Positions 6,151-8,297 of a stretch of 8,297 bases of DNA are shown here, piece by piece. Under the pieces are notes generated by a model. That model had not been told where the DNA came from. It searched no databases and saw only the letters and a list, made by a program, of their open reading frames with translations. The stretch is from Candidatus Latescibacterota bacterium (GTDB lineage Bacteria > Latescibacterota > UBA2968 > UBA8231): NCBI GenBank assembly GCA_003529325.1, contig DPVW01000368.1, positions 1 through 8,297 of the forward strand. Direction: 5' to 3'. The first letter of the stretch is position 1; the number at the start of each line of letters is the position of its first letter. The position numbers and the translations under genes were made by a program.

Positions 6151-7718
6151 TTCGAATTCTCCTGTTCGTCGATGACCCCGTGCTGACGCAGCACCTCCTG
6201 CACGCCGTCACTGCCACCGTCGATCTTCTCTGGCAGCGGTGATCCACAGTCGATGAGAAATTCGGCGAGACCAGGGTAATCCCCATGGTCGATCTCCTCC
6301 GGCAGCAACATCCCCGGACCACCTTCCGGATGACAGCAGTCCGTTGAGCCGAAGATGGTGGTTCCCAGGGCGGTGCCGCCAAAAGAGTTCACCTGCTCGA
6401 TGTCAGCTCCTCCCTCTACCAGCAAACGTGCCGCTTCGAGTTGCCCGGCATAACAGGCCGAGTGTAGTGGCGGGAAGCCATCTTCACGATTCAGCGGCGC
6501 ACCCGCTCCGATCATGCGCTTCATCATCGCCAGATCACCGCGACGCGCAACGAGACCGAGTTGGCCGGATGTCGGTGCGGAGCCTGGCTCGAAGGCTCCC
6601 TGGGCGCGATCCTCATCGGTGATCTGCGTGGTGTCGGCGCCATGGGCTTCCAGCAACGCTGCGATCTCGGGGTATCCCAAGCCGACGGCATAACGATACG
6701 GACTCCTGCCATCTCCATCGGGCTGGTTCGGATCCGCGCCTCCCTCCAGCAACCTTTGTATGGTTGCCTCGCTGCGTCGATTGATTACAGCTTTGTGCAG
6801 ATGCGTACGATCCCCGTGATGGGCGACAGTGAGGGTTGCATCCGCTCCGTGCTCGAGAAAAACCAACGCCGCCGGTTCGTTGTCAAAGTCGAGAGCCCGA
6901 CTCAGACAGTAGGAAACTTCCTTCGGGTCTGCACCCGCTTCGAGCAGCCGCCGCAAGCATGTGATGTCCTCGAACTCTGCCGCATGATAGAGTGCTTCAT
7001 TTGCCGACACTCCGCCGACACGCTCGCCCGCATCGGCACCGGCTTGCAGCAACATCTGCGTCAGACCGATGTGATTGGCGATCCCGGCGGCACCGTAGAT
7101 GCACGTCTGCGGCAACTGGCCATCGCCGTGCTCGATCAGGTAATGACGGTTGGCGTCAGCGCCATGATCGAGGAGCAGGCGCACGATCCGGACGATCCCC
7201 TCGGCCCGCTCCGGGTCACGGCGCAGGAAGCGGGAGAAACAGGCGTACAGGATGGGCTGCCAAGCCAATGGTCCACCCTGGCGTGTGGCCAGTGCCGGCT
7301 CCCGCTGCAACTGTTGTGCAACCATCTCCCAGGCACCACACGCGCAGGCCGTGAACAGGTCGAATGTCGCCAGTTCGGGATCGGCCTCCAGCAGACGCGC
7401 CCCACGGTGGAACTGTTGGCTGCAGATCGCTGTGACCATGGCGCCGGCACGCTGATCCACCTCCAGCAGTCGGTCCTCGACGAATTGCTTCCAGCGCGGC
7501 CAGCTGACAACACCGTATTCACGGGCGACGACAAGCTGCGCGTCTGCGAGCCGGATGTCGGTGAGGGCGGGTTGGGTGGCGGCGCTGAATCGGGGGTGGA
7601 ACTCGACAAAGCGGGACAGCGCATCGCCGCTACCGCTCTGCGCATCATCGAGCAGACGTTTGGCGGCTTTGCGATCGAATTGCAGAGATGGGCGGGAGGG
7701 CAGCGATCTGCCAGGCAT
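6147..7718 (-). CDS. Ankyrin-repeat protein
   Basis: A 523-residue protein without signal peptide or membrane segments, probably cytosolic and acting through protein contacts. The first about 80 residues match a leader common in some bacterial ankyrin proteins: LPSRPSL..RKAAKRLLDDA, then LADAQLVVAREYGVVSWPRWKQFVE (57-81). From about 95 onwards come degenerate ankyrin repeats, seen as LL..GAD units at 181-188 (LLLDHGAD), 223-229, 258-264, 287-293, 323-329, 355-362 and 432-439 (LLVEGGAD), some with the HxA or LHxA helix start (THLHKAV 305-311, PPLHSACYAG 416-425). An in-frame ATG at 7883 would add 55 residues, but a perfect AAGGAGGT stands 4 nt before the ATG at 7718, and the conserved leader begins there, so I start it at 7718. 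It is first in an operon with the racemase-like enzyme. Partner unknown. Confidence 0.88.
   Translation of the reverse strand: MPGRSLPSRPSLQFDRKAAKRLLDDAQSGSGDALSRFVEFHPRFSAATQPALTDIRLADAQLVVAREYGVVSWPRWKQFVEDRLLEVDQRAGAMVTAICSQQFHRGARLLEADPELATFDLFTACACGAWEMVAQQLQREPALATRQGGPLAWQPILYACFSRFLRRDPERAEGIVRIVRLLLDHGADANRHYLIEHGDGQLPQTCIYGAAGIANHIGLTQMLLQAGADAGERVGGVSANEALYHAAEFEDITCLRRLLEAGADPKEVSYCLSRALDFDNEPAALVFLEHGADATLTVAHHGDRTHLHKAVINRRSEATIQRLLEGGADPNQPDGDGRSPYRYAVGLGYPEIAALLEAHGADTTQITDEDRAQGAFEPGSAPTSGQLGLVARRGDLAMMKRMIGAGAPLNREDGFPPLHSACYAGQLEAARLLVEGGADIEQVNSFGGTALGTTIFGSTDCCHPEGGPGMLLPEEIDHGDYPGLAEFLIDCGSPLPEKIDGGSDGVQEVLRQHGVIDEQENSK
6159..6163 (-). promoter_or_regulatory. Shine-Dalgarno site for the GTG start of the racemase-like enzyme
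   Basis: AGGAG on the minus strand stands 8 nt before the GTG at 6148-6150, inside the last codons of the ankyrin gene. It supports GTG as the true start and independent initiation alongside coupling through the GTGA overlap. Confidence 0.6.
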
Positions 7719-7907
7719 AACGACCTCCTTCACATGTGGCCCGGTTGTCCGCATGACGGGCAGGAAGGGGTCGGGTGGACCTCTCGTAAACTGCCAGAAC
7801 TCAGGTGGGACAATCCCTTTACGCAGACCGTTGGCTGCCTGCACAGCCGCCGCCATGATAGGAATCGAGATCGCCTTCGGCAAGCGAATTCTGAATGGTA
7901 TAGAGGG
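7719..7907. other. Divergent spacer between ankyrin operon and phosphoesterase gene
   Basis: 189 bp that must hold the promoter of the ankyrin operon. On the plus strand TATAGA at 7899-7904 lies 17 bp after TTCGGC (7876-7881), a weak box pair that could serve the phosphoesterase gene. No confident minus-strand promoter, operator or repeat was found. The open frame continuing from the ankyrin gene upstream to 7883 is read here as non-coding. Confidence 0.3.
7723..7730 (-). promoter_or_regulatory. Consensus Shine-Dalgarno site fixing the ankyrin gene start
   Basis: AAGGAGGT (complement of 7723-7730), a full match to the anti-Shine-Dalgarno sequence, lies 4 nt before the ATG at 7716-7718. It is the strongest ribosome site seen in the window and decides against the upstream in-frame ATG at 7883. 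Confidence 0.8.
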
Positions 7908-8297
7908 ATGCGGCGCCGACGGTATGTCGTTACGTTTTCATCCACAGAGCGAGGTCTTTGCGTGGCATTACCCCATGGGGTTGTTGGAAGATTGGGATCT
8001 CTGGCACGCATCTGTGTGATCGGTGGCAGCTGTAGCTCCGTTACGCTTGAATCAAGACGGGCCGTCTTTCGTCCCTATGTCAGAGCTGAGGATCCCACCC
8101 TCGCTGACATTTCTCAGAGACCGGATGATTCTGCTGTCCTCACTTTTTATGCACTCGGTGACTGGGGCACTGGGGACCAGACACAGAGAGGGGTAGCCAC
8201 AACCTTGCAGCCGGACGTGGCGGCGCTGGGCAGGCGCCGCACGCGACCATTCGTACTGGGCCTTGGCGACAACGCATACACGAGCGGTCTGGACACC
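7908..8297 (+). CDS. Metallophosphoesterase, purple-acid-phosphatase-like, N-terminal part (cut by window edge)
   Basis: The plus-strand frame whose codons include 8295-8297 stays open to the right edge. Its last 54 residues read as the start of a calcineurin-like phosphoesterase domain: FYALGDWGTGDQTQRGVA with the G-D-x-G metal motif (Asp85), then FVLGLGDNAY with the G-D-N motif (Asp121, Asn122). Spacing and the GDWG/GDN pair resemble tartrate-resistant acid phosphatases, which hydrolyse phosphomonoesters outside the cytoplasm using a two-metal centre. The start is uncertain: ATG 7908 is listed, but GTG 7962 or TTG 7992 (preceded by GGAAG) are possible. ICVIGGSC upstream of the domain could be a poor lipobox with Cys42, hinting at a lipoprotein. 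The remaining metal-binding histidines lie beyond the window. Confidence 0.65.
   Translation, partial: MRRRRYVVTFSSTERGLCVALPHGVVGRLGSLARICVIGGSCSSVTLESRRAVFRPYVRAEDPTLADISQRPDDSAVLTFYALGDWGTGDQTQRGVATTLQPDVAALGRRRTRPFVLGLGDNAYTSGLDT

Noticed and set aside
7719..7883. N-terminal extension of the ankyrin protein to 7883
   Set aside because: The consensus ribosome site and the conserved leader both point to 7718. The extension has no known pattern.
7730..8011. Minus-strand open frame ending at 7730
   Set aside because: Its arginine- and serine-rich product has no recognisable motif, and it overlaps the phosphoesterase frame and the ankyrin promoter region.
1..8297. CRISPR array, tRNA/rRNA genes, transposase or integrase genes, defence-system genes
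   Set aside because: I looked for regularly spaced repeats, tRNA-like folds and catalytic motifs of recombinases and nucleases on both strands and saw none.

Overview
The window reads as a chromosomal segment of a GC-rich, free-living Gram-negative bacterium. The cell type follows from the genes for a TonB-dependent receptor, an Omp85-like outer-membrane barrel and exported proteins. Two different enolase-superfamily sugar-acid enzymes, a Gfo/Idh dehydrogenase and a large ankyrin protein in one stretch recall genomes of Latescibacterota/Poribacteria-type heterotrophs. That placement is an impression from gene content only.

Layout. (1) 1-802, minus strand: the C-terminal barrel of a TonB-dependent receptor whose 5' half is gone. 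It runs off the left edge and its upstream end overlaps the end of the next gene. (2) 756-2995, minus strand: a two-gene operon of a ManD/RspA-type sugar-acid dehydratase followed 2 nt later by a Gfo/Idh/MocA oxidoreductase. (3) 2996-3112: short divergent spacer. (4) 3113-4632, plus strand: an exported PAP2 phosphatase (TTG start) overlapped by a BamA/TamA-family outer-membrane protein. (5) 4564-4980, plus strand: a decay zone. The barrel gene loses its middle and its frame, and is joined to the C-terminal part of an unidentified protein that itself carries a one-base slip. (6) 4987-7718, minus strand: an operon of an ankyrin-repeat protein followed, with a 4-nt GTGA overlap, by a mandelate-racemase-like enzyme. 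(7) 7719-7907: spacer. (8) 7908-8297, plus strand: the start of a metallophosphoesterase resembling purple acid phosphatases, cut by the right edge.

How it fits together. The ManD-like dehydratase and the oxidoreductase plausibly act on one sugar acid or polyol. The mandelate-racemase-like enzyme probably does related chemistry on another hydroxy acid, and is translationally coupled to a protein that looks like a protein-interaction scaffold. PAP2 and the barrel form a small envelope-associated pair. The oddest features are the damaged envelope genes: the receptor and the barrel protein are both broken at gene junctions, while the cytosolic metabolic genes are intact. No CRISPR array, tRNA, rRNA, transposase or convincing new defence-type system was seen.
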